Origin: a virus | Reading direction: 5' to 3' (one strand) | IMG/VR virus record: IMGVR_UViG_3300033155_001835 | Location: 1-64,000 of that record | DNA: 64,000 nucleotides | In this document: in pieces, positions 5,706 to 14,973 of the stretch | Layout of the letters: the number at the start of each line of letters is the position of its first letter | How positions within the stretch are numbered: position 1 is the stretch's first letter | Translations under genes and position numbers: made by a program | Notes under the pieces: model-generated | What the model was told of the DNA's origin: nothing | Databases searched by the model: none | Seen by the model: only the letters and a program-made list of their open reading frames with translations

Positions 5706-8700
5706 TTGGCTAACGCATTCATCCAACAGCTATATGCAGAAGGTATAGTTTCAGGAGAGTTATCAGCTCCTGAGTCTATTCGTGCGCGTGCAGCACATGT
5801 TGCGAAGCAGTCTGGATTCACCTTCGTTACAGAAGGGAAACCTCTTTTTCGAAAAGGGGAGAGATGGAAAGTAGGGTCTGTTAAATATAAGACTCATACT
5901 CGCTTCTATGCTCAGACACAAGCCATCAGAGAGAACTGGGAAGCCAGAGCTTCTTCTGTTTTTGGGAGACCTCTATCTACAGAACGTCTAGAGAACCTTA
6001 CAGCAGTGATACAAGCCCACGAGGGCGCAGAAGCTTTCTATCTTGGCAAGACAGGACACCAGCGCTTTGGTAGTCATGCATCAGAGTCAGTCATCCAGAG
6101 TGAGCTAGAAGTAGCACGCAGGATGGGTCCACAGACAGCAGCAGATACTGTTAGATACAGAAGGTGGGAAAGTGAACAGCTAGTTGGTATGGCAACACAT
6201 CAGACTCCATACTGGAACACATATAGACAAAGAATGGGATCTATTCTGGACGAGTTCGAAAGCCAAGGTGCTGTAGTAGGTTCAGGTTGGCAAAAGAGAG
6301 GAGGTCGAAGGTACCGTTCTGTTGCTGAACAGTTTAAGCTTGACCCAAATAAAAATGTAACACTTTTCCATGGTACTAACGAACTGTCTGCACAGAGAAT
6401 TGCAAAGGGTGTGTTTGAACAAGGTGCAGATAGAAACTATGTTGAGTATCATCGTTTGGCTAAAGCTCAAGCAATTGAATCTTGGGCTGCTCCCCGTGGC
6501 CCTGTTGCCGGTGGGCTTATAGGTGACAGGCCACTATCTGCACTAGAGCAAAAACAGTTTCATACTCCAGCATTACTTGTCACCGAAATACCTTCTAAGT
6601 ATGTAGGAATACAGTCTGGCACCGGACAGTTTGATGAAAATATTGTATGGTCAGAGGGCTTGAAACAAGCAAAGCATAGAGTGGTTACTGGAGAAGAAGC
6701 CTTGCAGAGAATCTCTGAACAGAACTTAACTGTTCAGGAATACTTTGAGGAAGAGAGTTTCAAAAAGCAGGCGGCTGCGAAGTCTTCGGCTATGGCCCGT
6801 ACTGAAACTGCAATGGCCAAGGCAGGCAAAGCTACTGCATTAAACCCTGACGAGGCCTGGGCAGCCTTTCTTGACGAGAAGACTCCGGGTACTCCACGAG
6901 GCCTACCTCCTCCTGTAGAAGCTACTAGAGGCTTCAAACGTATATCTCGTTGGAAGATAGGACTAGGTGTAGGAGCAGCGGCCCTAGCGGGGTACGGAAT
7001 TACTAAACTACTCCCAGATGAGAACAGAGGTTACTACTCCTTTGATGGTTTCCAGCATGCTGGTACTGCACCAGGCATCCGTAGAGATATGACTCCATTT
7101 GGTTCCAAATATGACAGAGTGCGTAAGCTTGCAGGTATGATGGAAGAGACCTTTGAGATGATGACATCACGTAAGGGTTTCAAGCAGGCCTTACAGAGTG
7201 CAAAGCTAGTCAAGACATTTGAAGAGGGTTCCTTTGCTACAGCAGGTCTATATAGAGCTTCCTACAAGGGTAAGTCTTTTAGGTTTGTCAAGAAGGAGAT
7301 CTCTCAGGAAGCAAAAGAAGAGCTGATGCGGAATGCAGCTAATCCAGAGAAGTATGCACGTGGTCTTGATCTGGAGCATGAAGCTAAGTTCCTTCGTGAG
7401 TTAGGAGAAACACCAGCGGCTCCTTCTCTTTATGGTCACTTCGATGATGCATTATATATGGAGTACATGCCAGGAGAGAGAATGGGTGACTGGGCAGTCA
7501 ATAACCCAGCTGCTGTTATGACTAGACAAGCCAAAGAAGATATAGAAGAGACAATCTACCAGGCAGCAAAGAAGGGTTTTACAAACCTAGATATCCATGG
7601 CGGTAATATTCTATTTGATCCAAAGACAGGCAGAGGTTCTTGGATTGACTGGGGCCTAGCTACACGAGAAGCGTCAGGTGTTGTAGGTCAGTCTTCTGAA
7701 ATGAGTGGTAAGTTTCTTGGTACCACTGGTGTCGCTGTACCGCTCCTTGAGCAGAAGGCTCATATGATGCAGGGCTCTATAAGAAAGGTATCCAGCTCTT
7801 TTGCTTCTGTACCAGCTGGTCCCCGCGCAAAGCTTTTAGCAGAACAGAACGCTTCAGAAGGTATGAAGCATGGTGGAATGGCTCAAAGAAAGCGTTCCTC
7901 TATTACAGAGTTTGGTTCTAAATGGAAAGGTATGTTTGGTAGACTTTTTGGTGGCAAGTCAAAGGCAGCTTGGAAAGGAGGAGCCCGTCAGCTTCCAGAA
8001 AGATTGCAAGTGGTAGCTAGAGATTGGCAGGGTGTTACTGCACGTCCAGAACGATTACAACAGTTTCTACATGCAGATATTGAGGCAAGTGGTCTCAGTA
8101 ATGCACTCCAAAAAAATCTTAAGAAAGAAGCAAGTCAGTTTCTAAAGGGAGCTAAAGCACAAGAACACTATGTCATTGCCAACCCAAGAGCGATCAAAGA
8201 AGGCGCGGCAGAAGAAGGTGTTTCTTACCTAGCTCGATATAAGGGTGTTATGCGCCATGAACGTTTTCACCAATCTATTGCTAAACATAAAGTTAGAGAC
8301 TCTTTGAGACTTCTAAATGATTCTTCTTTTATCCCTGAGCATTTCCATAAATTTGCAGGCAAGAATGCTGCTGAAGAGTATTTTGCATATGCTATGGAAC
8401 AACCTTTAGTTCGTCGTCAGTCAGGATACAAACACGCTATGGCTCTCTTCAAGGGTAATGATGCTGCCTATACTCGTATTGAAGCGTTACACGGAAAAAA
8501 TGTAGCATCGCAGTTGCGTAAGGTTTTAACAGATTTTGGTTCTGGCTATAGAGGATTGCAAGCTTCTTTTAGCAAGACAGTTGCTCAAGCTGCTAGACCA
8601 AGAGCAGGCATCAAATTGACCAATTCAGCTAAGGACCTTAAACTAGCACAAGAAAACATATGGGAATGGGCAAGAGGCGGCGGTCAACGTCACACTCGTC

Positions 8701-8750
8701 CAACAGGCAGTCACGTACAACAACTATCTAACTTTGGAGGTATTCTATAA
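5706..8750 (+). CDS. Polyvalent virion-associated protein: ART-like, kinase-like and zinc-protease-like domains
   Basis: A 1014-residue protein. I favour TTG 5706 (LANAFIQQLY): other genes here start TTGGCTAAC, AAGGAG stands 13 bases upstream, and the in-frame ATG at 5658 only adds overlap with the previous gene. Visible in order: LFHGT at 220-224, typical of the first ADP-ribosyltransferase motif; a hydrophobic segment 416-436; a protein-kinase-like core with a Gly-containing loop (about 505-511), K529/K530, catalytic-loop-like LDIHGGNILFD (H631, N634) and metal-site-like IDWG (D648); then HERFH (851-855), an HExxH zinc-protease signature, with EEYFAYA about 35 residues later as a candidate third ligand. 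Such multi-enzyme 'polyvalent proteins' are known in phages and conjugative elements and are thought to be injected with DNA to block host defences. Its place beside head genes agrees. Activity is not proven. Confidence 0.7.
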   Translation: MANAFIQQLYAEGIVSGELSAPESIRARAAHVAKQSGFTFVTEGKPLFRKGERWKVGSVKYKTHTRFYAQTQAIRENWEARASSVFGRPLSTERLENLTAVIQAHEGAEAFYLGKTGHQRFGSHASESVIQSELEVARRMGPQTAADTVRYRRWESEQLVGMATHQTPYWNTYRQRMGSILDEFESQGAVVGSGWQKRGGRRYRSVAEQFKLDPNKNVTLFHGTNELSAQRIAKGVFEQGADRNYVEYHRLAKAQAIESWAAPRGPVAGGLIGDRPLSALEQKQFHTPALLVTEIPSKYVGIQSGTGQFDENIVWSEGLKQAKHRVVTGEEALQRISEQNLTVQEYFEEESFKKQAAAKSSAMARTETAMAKAGKATALNPDEAWAAFLDEKTPGTPRGLPPPVEATRGFKRISRWKIGLGVGAAALAGYGITKLLPDENRGYYSFDGFQHAGTAPGIRRDMTPFGSKYDRVRKLAGMMEETFEMMTSRKGFKQALQSAKLVKTFEEGSFATAGLYRASYKGKSFRFVKKEISQEAKEELMRNAANPEKYARGLDLEHEAKFLRELGETPAAPSLYGHFDDALYMEYMPGERMGDWAVNNPAAVMTRQAKEDIEETIYQAAKKGFTNLDIHGGNILFDPKTGRGSWIDWGLATREASGVVGQSSEMSGKFLGTTGVAVPLLEQKAHMMQGSIRKVSSSFASVPAGPRAKLLAEQNASEGMKHGGMAQRKRSSITEFGSKWKGMFGRLFGGKSKAAWKGGARQLPERLQVVARDWQGVTARPERLQQFLHADIEASGLSNALQKNLKKEASQFLKGAKAQEHYVIANPRAIKEGAAEEGVSYLARYKGVMRHERFHQSIAKHKVRDSLRLLNDSSFIPEHFHKFAGKNAAEEYFAYAMEQPLVRRQSGYKHAMALFKGNDAAYTRIEALHGKNVASQLRKVLTDFGSGYRGLQASFSKTVAQAARPRAGIKLTNSAKDLKLAQENIWEWARGGGQRHTRPTGSHVQQLSNFGGIL

Positions 8751-9145
8751 TGACAGTAGCTCGTGGTCTTTCAAGTGGTGTCAGTTGGTGGCGAAGTCGT
8801 TGGGCTGGTGCAATGGCTCAGGGTGTGGGTAAGTTTGCATATGGTGCTGGCAAGGCAGGATATCATGGCGCTGGCGGTATGGCTCAATGGGCTATGCGTA
8901 AACCTAGTCATGCTATTGGTTTAGCAGGTGTTGGCGCGGGCCTTTATGGTGCATCTGCTGCTGTTGGTACAGGAGAGTCAGGTATGGATGCTGCTGAAGC
9001 ATCAGCTATTATGCAACAGCATGGTGGACCATCTACAGGGTTTGCACCAGGTATGGGAGCCATGAAGAGACAGAGTGATAGGTCTATGTTTATGGAAAGT
9101 ACATTCGGCCTTACACAAGGACTACATAGAGGGAGGCATAGATAA
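8750..9145 (+). CDS. Gly/Ala-rich basic virion protein candidate
   Basis: A 131-residue protein coupled to the preceding gene (TAATG). It is very rich in Gly and Ala with a weakly hydrophobic stretch (HAIGLAGVGAGLYGASAAVG, residues about 54-73) and a basic, Met-rich tail (GLHRGRHR). Together with the next two genes it forms a trio of small Gly/Ala-rich proteins between the polyvalent protein and the terminase. Such proteins often enter the capsid or membrane during infection; that is inference. No family name assigned. Confidence 0.6.
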   Translation: MTVARGLSSGVSWWRSRWAGAMAQGVGKFAYGAGKAGYHGAGGMAQWAMRKPSHAIGLAGVGAGLYGASAAVGTGESGMDAAEASAIMQQHGGPSTGFAPGMGAMKRQSDRSMFMESTFGLTQGLHRGRHR

Positions 9146-9807
9146 TGGCTACTGTTTGGCCTCTAGGACCCACACCTGAGCCGTTGAAGTTTCAATCTCC
9201 TGGTTTTTGGCAACAAAGAGCTAATCGTAAAGCAATGGGTCGGTATGGTGCTGTTACGTCTCCTGGGCGTATAGGGAGGGCTTCTGGTGCTGTACGTAGC
9301 TATATGGGATCCAAAGTACATCGTAGTGGTGTAAGATGGGCGAAAGAAGCATACGGTATTGGTTCAAAAGGAGTTGGCCGTGTTGGTGGATACGCATTCG
9401 CAGCCTACATGGCTTACGAAGGTTATCAACAAGACGGAGCATGGGGCGCTGCTAAAGGTTTAGCCCGAGGCGCTGCAGAGACATATGCAATGGGAGCAGT
9501 ATGGGGAGCTATTGGTGCTCCTGTAAAAGCGGTAGGTGCAGTGGCTGCAACCATGCTTGCAGGTCATGCGTTTTACAATATGGCAGCAGGCGGTCCTTCT
9601 CCTCAACAATTCCTTGCTAGACCGTACGTCCGTGAACATCAGCGAAAACATGCTAAACTTGAGATGGGCAGGCCTGTGCTTGACCAGTTTGGCAGTTTAT
9701 CTACTATGAGGTCTAGAAGTGTATCTGCTATACAAAATTCAAAGATTAACGGTAGAACAGGGTTAGGTAATGAGGCAGCTCTCATGTACCGGCCTTACTT
9801 TCGTTAA
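9145..9807 (+). CDS. Gly/Ala-rich protein with helical hydrophobic centre
   Basis: A 220-residue protein coupled by TAATG to the previous gene. The N terminus is basic; residues about 75-160 are Gly/Ala-rich and moderately hydrophobic (YAFAAYMAYEGYQQDGAWGA, VGAVAATMLAGHAFYNMA). The C-terminal 60 residues are different: an Arg/His-rich segment followed by LSTMRSRSVSAIQNSKINGR, which looks like a conserved functional motif rather than filler. Probably an internal or membrane-interacting virion protein. Function unknown. Confidence 0.6.
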   Translation: MATVWPLGPTPEPLKFQSPGFWQQRANRKAMGRYGAVTSPGRIGRASGAVRSYMGSKVHRSGVRWAKEAYGIGSKGVGRVGGYAFAAYMAYEGYQQDGAWGAAKGLARGAAETYAMGAVWGAIGAPVKAVGAVAATMLAGHAFYNMAAGGPSPQQFLARPYVREHQRKHAKLEMGRPVLDQFGSLSTMRSRSVSAIQNSKINGRTGLGNEAALMYRPYFR

Positions 9808-9818
9808 GGAGTAATCAT

Positions 9819-10334
9819 ATGCCTACAATGTTACAAAGAGGGTTTGGCTGGGGTGCAGATCGCTTATTCGGTCTTACAACGGCTATGGGTAAAGCTGGTG
9901 GTCTGACTTCTGCAGCAGGATCCGTTGGTGCTAGACAAACAGCAATGGCTTATGGTGCCCGTGGTGCCTCTGTAGGTTCTCAAGCATTTGCAGGTATTGC
10001 TGGCGCAAACCGTGCTGGTGCTCGTGCAGTAGTCGGCGGTGTTGCTGGTGGTACATATGGTGCCTTTTCAGAGAATACTAGCATTATGGGTGGCGCTGCA
10101 ATGGGCGCTGGCCTCTTTGCTGGCGCTCCTCTTGCAGTTACCAGAGGTGGATCAAGACTCAGAGCTATGGGCGGCATTTATGGTCAGGCTCGTGGCATGG
10201 GAATGGGCCGAGGCCAAGCTGCTTGGGGTGTTGCTGCTGGTCAAGGCAGAAATGCAAGTCAATATATTGGTAATACTGCAAACCGTGCTCTGGGCAGAAT
10301 AAACAGCAGTCTTAAAGCTAAAGCTGGATTCTAG
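9819..10334 (+). CDS. Gly/Ala-rich hydrophobic protein
   Basis: A 171-residue protein with AAGGAG upstream of ATG 9819. It is almost entirely small residues (Gly, Ala, Ser) with three weakly hydrophobic stretches, a glycine-zipper-like pattern (GGVAGGTYGAF, GGAAMGAGLFAGAPL), and Arg residues between them. It ends nine bases before the terminase start. Glycine-zipper proteins can insert into membranes, which would fit a DNA-delivery role, but this is inference. Third of the Gly/Ala-rich trio. Confidence 0.6.
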   Translation: MPTMLQRGFGWGADRLFGLTTAMGKAGGLTSAAGSVGARQTAMAYGARGASVGSQAFAGIAGANRAGARAVVGGVAGGTYGAFSENTSIMGGAAMGAGLFAGAPLAVTRGGSRLRAMGGIYGQARGMGMGRGQAAWGVAAGQGRNASQYIGNTANRALGRINSSLKAKAGF

Positions 10335-10342
10335 GAGCGAAT

Positions 10343-12343
10343 GTGCTACTTGACCTCAATCAATGTGATCCAACCTGTAAGAGCTGTGTCTCTCTTTATT
10401 TTAAGAAGCACAAAGTAAAGCAAGGTACTGAAAAGCCTTTCAGAATTACTTGTGAAGGTATTCCTCTTAATTATATCCCTGACAGTATATTAGCAGCAAT
10501 TGGTGGCGACCCCGAACTGGCTATCTCTACTTATGATCCTGTCGTATGGGCTCGTAAGTTTCTAGACTGGCATTGTGAAGATCCAGATGGTGAAGTTTGG
10601 AAAAGAAAAACGCTTGAGCATAGTCTACCTCCAGAAGCCGCATCCTATGATAAAGAGAGAGCCGAAGCTGGTAAGTCTATTTTCCATAGACCTTATCAGG
10701 CTGACATGCTCCGTTGTGCCGCAAAGTATAAAGCGTTCCGTATTGGCCGTCAGGCTGGCAAGACAGAGACTCTTTGTATTGCTATTTTGTGGGCGCTATA
10801 TACACACGAAAAGTTTAAGGTTGTTTTAATTTGTCCTTATCAAGCACAGGTAGAAATGATCTTTGGTCGTCTAGAAGACCTAATTTCCTCTAGCTCGCTA
10901 CTGAGTGATGCTATCGCAAGAAACGCAAAAGCTCCTAACTTTCAGATCAAGCTCTTTAATGGTTCTCGTGTAAATGGCTTCACGGCTGGTACACGTTCTG
11001 GCCAAGATGCTGGTGCTGCACGTGGTCAGCCTGCAAACATGCTAGTGTTCGATGAGGCCGACTATCTTTCTCCTGGTGACATTCAGGCAACTCTAGCTAC
11101 GATTGTTAACTTCGATAAAGCTACTGTATGGATGTCCTCAACACCAACGGGTCGTAGAGAGAAGTTTTACGAATCTTGCAACAATCGAATTTATCGTGAG
11201 TTCTACTACTCCTCTATGGTCAACCCCAACTGGACTCCTGAGAAGGATGAGTTCTTCAAGTCTGAATATACAGACGAACAGTACAGACACGAGATTCTTG
11301 CTGAGTTTGGCGAGCAAGAGGAAGGTGTATATCAGGTTAAGTATGTAGAGGCTGCACAGGCAGAGTATGAATATGCAGAGATGACGCCGCAGCCTACATG
11401 GACCTATATGATTGGTGTGGACTGGAACGACGTGAAGATTGGTACCACTATTGCAATCGTTGGTCACAACCCTCATGACGGTCTTTTTTATATCGTAGAT
11501 AAGCATACTATTAGTCGTGCAGAACGTACTCAGTTGGCAGCATGTAATAAGATTGCAGAGCTGAACCGTCTGTGGCGTCCAGCAGCTATTTATGTAGACC
11601 AAGGTTATGGAGCTACACAGATTGAAGTACTCCAAGGCTTTGGCGCTACTGAGCTGCGCACCAAGGGTCCGAACCATCCTGATGCTCGTCTACGTAATAT
11701 TGTTAAGGGTTATGACTTCGGTAGCAGTATCGAAATTCGTGACCTCTTCACCAAGCAGGCTATCAAGAAGCCAGCCAAGCCATTCTTGGTAGAGACTTCT
11801 GTTCGTCGCTTTGAGCAACAGCAAATGCGCTATCCTGCTTCTGATGAGAAGTATACTGCACAGCTTCTTGGTTATGTTATCCAACGTGTTTCTATCACAG
11901 GTCGCCCAGTCTTTGAACAGCAGAACGAGAAGGCTGGAGACCACTTGCTTGATGCTGTCAACTTAGCTCTTGTTGCATTCGCTCTTGAGAAGAGTGAGTT
12001 TGGTAAACCAACTTACATGCAACACATTGCTTTTGGTGGTCAATTTGGAGATAATAAGAAACAGCGACCAATTACCGATGCAAGAGATAATCGTCCGAAA
12101 CAAGGAAGGGCAGCGGTGATGACTGATGGTAATCAACCTATTATCCCTTCTGCTCAGGGTGACTTGCCTGCTGCAAACCATTCTGTAGAATCAGGCATAG
12201 GTCTTTGGAATTGGCCTGGATTCGGCCATGATGCTCCAAAGCCAAGAGTACGCACATTAGGTGAAGCGTTTAATCAAGCACAAGAAAGAGTCACAGGGAG
12301 ACCTTCTCGTAGACGCCCCCGCCCACGTCGTGCTAAATTCTAG
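10343..12343 (+). CDS. terL: Terminase large subunit
   Basis: A 666-residue packaging motor (ATPase and nuclease). GTG 10343 is preceded by TAGGAG with good spacing. Visible motifs: Walker A GRQAGKTE (residues about 135-142), Walker B MLVFDEAD (233-240), coupling motif SSTPTG (about 265), then the RNase-H-like nuclease with acidic residues in GVDWND (about 360), YVDQGYG (about 418) and DHLLDAVN (about 533-540). Length is within the usual range. Unusual is a Cys-rich N terminus (CDPTCKSC, then ITCEG), a possible zinc site before the ATPase. The C-terminal 20 residues are Arg-rich. It powers DNA translocation through the portal encoded at 14970 and cuts concatemers. Confidence 0.95.
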   Translation: MLLDLNQCDPTCKSCVSLYFKKHKVKQGTEKPFRITCEGIPLNYIPDSILAAIGGDPELAISTYDPVVWARKFLDWHCEDPDGEVWKRKTLEHSLPPEAASYDKERAEAGKSIFHRPYQADMLRCAAKYKAFRIGRQAGKTETLCIAILWALYTHEKFKVVLICPYQAQVEMIFGRLEDLISSSSLLSDAIARNAKAPNFQIKLFNGSRVNGFTAGTRSGQDAGAARGQPANMLVFDEADYLSPGDIQATLATIVNFDKATVWMSSTPTGRREKFYESCNNRIYREFYYSSMVNPNWTPEKDEFFKSEYTDEQYRHEILAEFGEQEEGVYQVKYVEAAQAEYEYAEMTPQPTWTYMIGVDWNDVKIGTTIAIVGHNPHDGLFYIVDKHTISRAERTQLAACNKIAELNRLWRPAAIYVDQGYGATQIEVLQGFGATELRTKGPNHPDARLRNIVKGYDFGSSIEIRDLFTKQAIKKPAKPFLVETSVRRFEQQQMRYPASDEKYTAQLLGYVIQRVSITGRPVFEQQNEKAGDHLLDAVNLALVAFALEKSEFGKPTYMQHIAFGGQFGDNKKQRPITDARDNRPKQGRAAVMTDGNQPIIPSAQGDLPAANHSVESGIGLWNWPGFGHDAPKPRVRTLGEAFNQAQERVTGRPSRRRPRPRRAKF

Positions 12344-12357
12344 TAAGGAGGATCACC

Positions 12358-12795
12358 TTGAGTTTAGACCTCTATAGTGAACCCAATGTAGATAACAAGA
12401 TTGAGACGCTATCTCCTTTCACGGTTACGTTTGACGGTCGTGTTGGTGGAAAGCTGGATAGATTAGTTTATGTCCGCAACGATAATATTCTTCGTTACTA
12501 CACCAATATAGCAGTTACACCCTGTACACTAACCGGGGATAGTCTTGTCGACGATTCTACCCCTGGCTATTACTGGAGACTGATGGTTAAAGACATCCGT
12601 CCTACTAACGAAGAATGGAACTTACTTACGTCAGGAGCAACAGTGTCTCTTGGTGCAGACCTTGGCAGCAGTGGTGATGGCGATATTATTACCTTCTTGC
12701 CTTTATGGATTCGTGTAGCTATTCCGCGTGCTCAACGCATCCAAGCAATCACAAATGTAGTAATACGTATCACTGCAACGGAGAACGTAGTCTAA
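12358..12795 (+). CDS. Hypothetical virion protein
   Basis: A 145-residue protein starting at TTG 12358 behind AAGGAGGATCACC. It is beta-rich in pattern (FTVTFDGRVGG; YYWRLMVKDI; FLPLWIRVAIP) with a short acidic loop and a C terminus that alternates hydrophobic residues (ITNVVIRITATENVV). No cysteine cluster, no helix-turn-helix. It is coupled by overlap to the next gene. The place between terminase and portal and the jelly-roll-like strand pattern suggest a small virion component; this is not proven. Confidence 0.6.
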   Translation: MSLDLYSEPNVDNKIETLSPFTVTFDGRVGGKLDRLVYVRNDNILRYYTNIAVTPCTLTGDSLVDDSTPGYYWRLMVKDIRPTNEEWNLLTSGATVSLGADLGSSGDGDIITFLPLWIRVAIPRAQRIQAITNVVIRITATENVV

Positions 12796-13451
12796 TGGCG
12801 AACAAAAAAGATGTTACAATCCCTCAGCCTGGCGATATAGGCGGCGACTTTAATGAGTCTGATGAGATTCTTAACTATCGTCCTCGTATTGAATACGTAG
12901 AACCTGACCCTGAGTATTTCAAACCAGATGTTGAAGAGGTTGTCACTATTGATGATGTACGTGATCGTACACAAAAGCTTATCAATGGTCTAGATGCTGT
13001 TGCGAAGTTGGCTGATATAGCACAAAAACGAATTGACCAAAGAGTAAAGAATAGTGGTGGATTGACAATGAAGCTAGATCCTAAAAGGGATCACCAGACT
13101 ATTGCAGCTATGAAGCGTAGATTCCCAAATGCAGACCCTAGTCAGATTACCTATGATGATTATAAGAAGGCGCTAGACTGTCTGCAAAAGTCTACTGCTC
13201 CTGTACCTCAAGTTACTGCTGCTGATATTAGAGCAGCTAAATCTGACCCTAACAGAACTAACTTTGGTGGTGTAAACAATAAGAGTGGAGAGAATAGAGC
13301 TGAGCTTTCTGCTCCTGGTATGGAACCTATGGATCTTGATAAGTTCCAGAAGAATGCAGTTATTGCGTTACACAAACTTATGGAGCCTTTAATTCGAGGC
13401 ACAGCAAATGGTGCTATTTCAGTACACAAGATAGACACTCCACACAAGTAG
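12795..13451 (+). CDS. Hypothetical head-region protein
   Basis: A 218-residue hydrophilic protein. The ATG at 12795 overlaps the previous stop; the frame is open to 12705 but only inside that gene. The first 60 residues are acidic and Pro-rich, followed by a helical segment (RTQKLINGLDAVAKLADIAQ) and charged linkers; the C terminus holds another helix (QKNAVIALHKLMEPLIRG). No known motif. Possibly a scaffolding, portal-associated or chaperone-type protein by position. Confidence 0.6.
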   Translation: MANKKDVTIPQPGDIGGDFNESDEILNYRPRIEYVEPDPEYFKPDVEEVVTIDDVRDRTQKLINGLDAVAKLADIAQKRIDQRVKNSGGLTMKLDPKRDHQTIAAMKRRFPNADPSQITYDDYKKALDCLQKSTAPVPQVTAADIRAAKSDPNRTNFGGVNNKSGENRAELSAPGMEPMDLDKFQKNAVIALHKLMEPLIRGTANGAISVHKIDTPHK

Positions 13452-13458
13452 GATAACT

Positions 13459-14973
13459 ATGGCAAATGCGACTACACCCTCAAGTGCTAAAAACGTAAAG
13501 CCCCGCTTTGACTTCAGCGGAGTAGATCCTTCTACTGTGAATGTAGACACTCTTGATCTAGGCACTAACCAATCGGATTGTGCTATTATCGCTCAGACGT
13601 TCGAGCGCGGTGCTCATTCTACTCCTTCAGAAGCTGCAGTTTTTGCTACCATTAGTCGCACGTTACAAAACAACAAAGCTTTCGCTATCTCTTCTAGTGC
13701 CTCTTTCAAAACATACTTAGGTGCTCCACAAGAAGATGCAGCTACTGTTGCTCAACAATCAAACCAGTATGCTGCCGCAGGCGCTAGTATCTCTGGTGGC
13801 GGCGGTTCTAGTGCACAGACTCAACAGTTTATGCAGTCCTTAAATATAGGCACTCAACAACAGACAACACATGGAGATTCGTTTGGAGAGAAATTACTAG
13901 ATAAAGCACGCGAATGTATTCCTTGTGGCGTACGTTTGTCTGCATTCTTAGAACTCCAGCCTAATGTTGATTTATTGGGTAGTTTTGAAACTTATTTAAA
14001 AACAGCTCTTGGGAACTTGCAAAGTGTTGCTGATCTACTAAACAACTTTGACACCTATGGAGACTTGTGCGCCCTGCTCAACCTTTTCTCCTTTATGTGT
14101 ATCCCTGACCTACAACGTATTATTGCTTTGTTTATGGCCCTCTTTATCCTTGAGGTACCAGAGCTGGATGGTCTTATTGGTTTGTTAACCTCTCTAGTCA
14201 TGCCTATCTTCGCTCCTATCCTTGTAGGTATCTCTACTCTCTTGGATCAGTTTGTAGTACTTATTACTAATCCACTTGCCTGTGTAGTAGATGCAATCAA
14301 CCTACAGATAAAAAAGCTTGGCTTCGAATCTACTCGCGAGGGTAGAAGGTTAAAGAAGGATCTTAAGGACGCTTCGACGAAAAGCAAAGAAGTTACAAAA
14401 GAGATTAACAACGGTATCAAAGAAATGAAAAAGCAGTTGCAGGAGGGTATACAGAAAGTTAAAGCAAGGATGAGTTTCTACACCCAGCAGATTAATGCAA
14501 TGTTGGGTGAAATGGGAGGCGGCGATGCTGCCTACCTCCAAGCCAAACTTAAGGTATTGCAATTGGTTCGTCTGATTGCTTTTGTTACTGCTATTATTAA
14601 CGCTCTAACCAGAGGCCATGCTGCTTGTTCTAATACAGGCAAGAATGCAGAGGCTCCTGAGATTGAGAACTTTTATCAAAACTTCCTTAATCCACAAGCC
14701 CCTTTCAATATCTATCTCGATAATAATGGTAATTTAAAGATCGATGAAGATTTTGGCGACCTCGGTGATGAACTAGAGGACTTGAATGAAACAGGAAATG
14801 TGTTTCAATTTGAGGGGGAGTCTTTGCTGGACACTACAGTGCTGCAAGCTGTTGAGGAGGTAACTGTCTCGTTGACATCACCTACACAGGTCGCAGTTCC
14901 TTGCAAACTGGAGACAACTGTTTCTGATGTAGGAAAGGTCAATCAGTGGATGGAACAACTTAACCAATCATGA
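13459..14973 (+). CDS. Large hydrophobic/coiled-coil virion protein before the portal
   Basis: A 504-residue protein with AGGA upstream of ATG 13459. The N-terminal 150 residues are Ser/Thr/Gln-rich (GGGGSSAQTQQ). Then CIPCG, a helical stretch, and several strongly hydrophobic segments between about 205 and 275 (LQRIIALFMALFILEV; LTSLVMPIFAPILVGISTLL). A charged coiled coil follows (about 300-345, LKDASTKSKEVTKEINNGIK), then another hydrophobic helix, and an acidic C-terminal domain. No enzyme motif seen. The layout (coil, hydrophobic helices) would fit an internal virion protein that interacts with membrane or DNA. Its stop overlaps the portal start (ATGA). Confidence 0.6.
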   Translation: MANATTPSSAKNVKPRFDFSGVDPSTVNVDTLDLGTNQSDCAIIAQTFERGAHSTPSEAAVFATISRTLQNNKAFAISSSASFKTYLGAPQEDAATVAQQSNQYAAAGASISGGGGSSAQTQQFMQSLNIGTQQQTTHGDSFGEKLLDKARECIPCGVRLSAFLELQPNVDLLGSFETYLKTALGNLQSVADLLNNFDTYGDLCALLNLFSFMCIPDLQRIIALFMALFILEVPELDGLIGLLTSLVMPIFAPILVGISTLLDQFVVLITNPLACVVDAINLQIKKLGFESTREGRRLKKDLKDASTKSKEVTKEINNGIKEMKKQLQEGIQKVKARMSFYTQQINAMLGEMGGGDAAYLQAKLKVLQLVRLIAFVTAIINALTRGHAACSNTGKNAEAPEIENFYQNFLNPQAPFNIYLDNNGNLKIDEDFGDLGDELEDLNETGNVFQFEGESLLDTTVLQAVEEVTVSLTSPTQVAVPCKLETTVSDVGKVNQWMEQLNQS

